Of a stretch of 5,363 bases of DNA, positions 4,235-5,363 are shown piece after piece (positions within the stretch are counted from its first letter, which is position 1; each line of letters opens with the position of its first letter). The notes beneath the pieces are model-generated. The model was not told the origin of the DNA. It made no database searches and worked only from the letters and a program-made list of their open reading frames with translations. The stretch is from Clostridia bacterium. GTDB taxonomy: Bacteria; Bacillota; Clostridia; Christensenellales; Borkfalkiaceae. The translations under genes were made by a program, and so were the position numbers. The DNA is taken from assembly GCA_017503885.1 (NCBI GenBank), contig JAFVSF010000032.1:1-5363 (forward strand). Direction: 5' to 3'.

Positions 4235-5363
4235 TTAACCCTCATAAATTAGTTTTTTAACAGACTTTACCCCCTCGCCTATTGTAGCAATATAAACTCC
4301 ACAATCAAACACTCCAACCAATAAAACCCCTGCTATTTTTTGCACCTTTGCGACTAAATTGCTACTTGTTTCGCACGGAGTCAAATAAAAAACAGTAACG
4401 TCCTCTTGCACCTGACAAAAATCTAGCCCCTTATGTTTAAATTCTTCTTTCCAACTCCCACTAAAACACACTTGCAAAAAATCTAACGAAGAAACTTGAC
4501 AAATCACTTTAGCATAGTTCCCATCTATCAAATTAGCCAAATTATACCCTTTTCCTCTTTTTACCATTTTGCAGTAAACGCACTTTTCTTTTATTGCTAC
4601 GGCAAAAGGGGTTTCAAAACTATTCTCTTTAACCTTTGTTCCTTCGGCACTTTTATTAAACGTGTTTTTTACGAGTATTTCAGTTTCCGTTCCATATAAT
4701 GGCAACACGCTTGCAGGATGCAACACTGACGCTCCAAATTCGCCCAAAAGCCTCATCTTATCAAAGGAAATCTCTTTTATTGGCTCACTGACCTTCTCGC
4801 TAGGGGCAAAAGGAAAAATTCCGTCAACGTCTGTAAAATTCACGTACTGTCTCGCACACAAACTCTTAGCAACGATTGCCCCAGAGAAATCTCCTCCACC
4901 TCTAGTAAACGTCTTTATTTCTCCGTTTGGCAAAGCACCGTAAAACCCACCACACACAAATTTCCCATACTTTTCATAAGCCCTATTTATTTGAAATTGG
5001 CTGAGCCCCATATTTAACGAGCCGTCTTTATAAAACCCGATAAGGCTTGCACTATCAACAAAGGGCAAACCGTAATAAGCTGAAAAAAGTTTTGAGTAGA
5101 AATATTCTCCTCTAGACAAAATAAAATCGAGCGAAAGATTTTTTTCAATCTCTTGCTCGATTTTCATTAGTTCATCTTTTATAGAATTTTCTAACCCTAT
5201 AGCCCCAGCATCCCCTAACACTCTTTCAACGAAAGGATTAAGCGATTTTACAATGCCTTCCCCTTTGAAAATTGCATTACTTGCATCGACTAGCAAATCC
5301 GTTACTTTTTTAGATTGTGCAGTTTTTCCTCCAGCAGAAAGGACTATAGTTTTTATATCTTCA
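4235..5363 (-). CDS. Aspartate kinase, 5' end beyond the window
   Basis: The frame stays open to the right window edge, so the gene is incomplete; 375 residues are visible, and about 30 N-terminal residues, including the usual KFGGSS nucleotide-binding motif, lie outside. It phosphorylates aspartate, the first step towards lysine, threonine, methionine and diaminopimelate. In visible-residue numbering: VLSAGGKT (7-14) and KKVTDLL (18-24), matching the usual SA-x-GK...TDLL; SRGE (83-86), matching the SxGE motif; TRGGGDFSGA (153-162), matching RGGSDxS but with Gly for the first Ser; TDVDG (177-181); and GASVLHP (210-216), the conserved GAxVLHP. After about 252 comes the ACT regulatory region, which ends soon after IGEGVKS (361-367). 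That last motif normally sits within the second ACT domain, so the C-terminus looks short. A TTG at 5296 is not the start, since conserved kinase sequence continues above it. Which isozyme (lysine- or threonine-controlled) cannot be told, so no symbol is given. Confidence 0.9.
   Translation of the reverse strand, partial: EDIKTIVLSAGGKTAQSKKVTDLLVDASNAIFKGEGIVKSLNPFVERVLGDAGAIGLENSIKDELMKIEQEIEKNLSLDFILSRGEYFYSKLFSAYYGLPFVDSASLIGFYKDGSLNMGLSQFQINRAYEKYGKFVCGGFYGALPNGEIKTFTRGGGDFSGAIVAKSLCARQYVNFTDVDGIFPFAPSEKVSEPIKEISFDKMRLLGEFGASVLHPASVLPLYGTETEILVKNTFNKSAEGTKVKENSFETPFAVAIKEKCVYCKMVKRGKGYNLANLIDGNYAKVICQVSSLDFLQVCFSGSWKEEFKHKGLDFCQVQEDVTVFYLTPCETSSNLVAKVQKIAGVLLVGVFDCGVYIATIGEGVKSVKKLIYEG

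Noticed and set aside
4496..4943. Plus-strand open frames opposite the aspartate kinase
   Set aside because: They are shadows of the kinase coding sequence without signals of their own.
5294..5296. TTG at 5296 as the start of the aspartate kinase
   Set aside because: The frame continues without a stop to the window edge and encodes conserved kinase sequence (SAGGKT, KKVTDLL) across and above it, so the gene is simply cut by the window.
1..5363. CRISPR array, insertion sequence, phage or defence system
   Set aside because: I saw no regularly spaced repeats, transposase or recombinase motifs, terminal inverted repeats around genes, or nuclease genes in the window.

Overview
This is an AT-rich window from a chromosome that reads like a low-GC Gram-positive bacterium (Bacillota, probably an uncultured gut-type Clostridia). 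The reasons are the AT-only intergenic spaces, sigma-A-type promoters with near-consensus boxes, purine-rich ribosome binding sites, and hairpin/T-run terminators flanked by A-runs. The taxonomic call is an inference from style, not from a marker gene. I see no phage, transposase, CRISPR or defence gene.

Layout. Positions 1-322 hold no convincing gene. This stretch carries two tandem intrinsic terminators (about 109-137 and 145-180) that end transcription arriving from the left, a short tRNA-arm-like relic on the minus strand (about 195-236), and a clear extended -10 promoter (261-289). That promoter drives the only plus-strand gene, a DUF4886/SGNH-hydrolase-like protein (323-1045). A bidirectional terminator (1088-1119) separates it from a convergent minus-strand block. 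Read in its own direction, that block contains: a 5'-truncated aspartate kinase (from the right window edge down to 4235); a 340-base non-coding gap with an unusual GC-richer palindromic element (4120-4193) and a strong promoter followed by an operator-like palindrome; a PlsC-type acyltransferase with an added C-terminal zinc ribbon and an extra beta-rich domain (3895-2681); and a GltS-type sodium/glutamate symporter (2620-1190).

How the genes fit together. The genes do not form an obvious single pathway. Aspartate kinase opens the lysine/threonine/methionine branch of amino-acid synthesis, GltS would import glutamate, and PlsC makes phosphatidic acid for membranes. The acyltransferase and the symporter lie 60 bases apart on the same strand and could be co-transcribed, although a possible promoter lies between them. 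The window looks mostly like ordinary housekeeping chromosome. The items most worth a second look are the 4120-4193 structured element, the domain architecture of the acyltransferase, the palindrome in its leader, and the short C-terminal regulatory region of the aspartate kinase.
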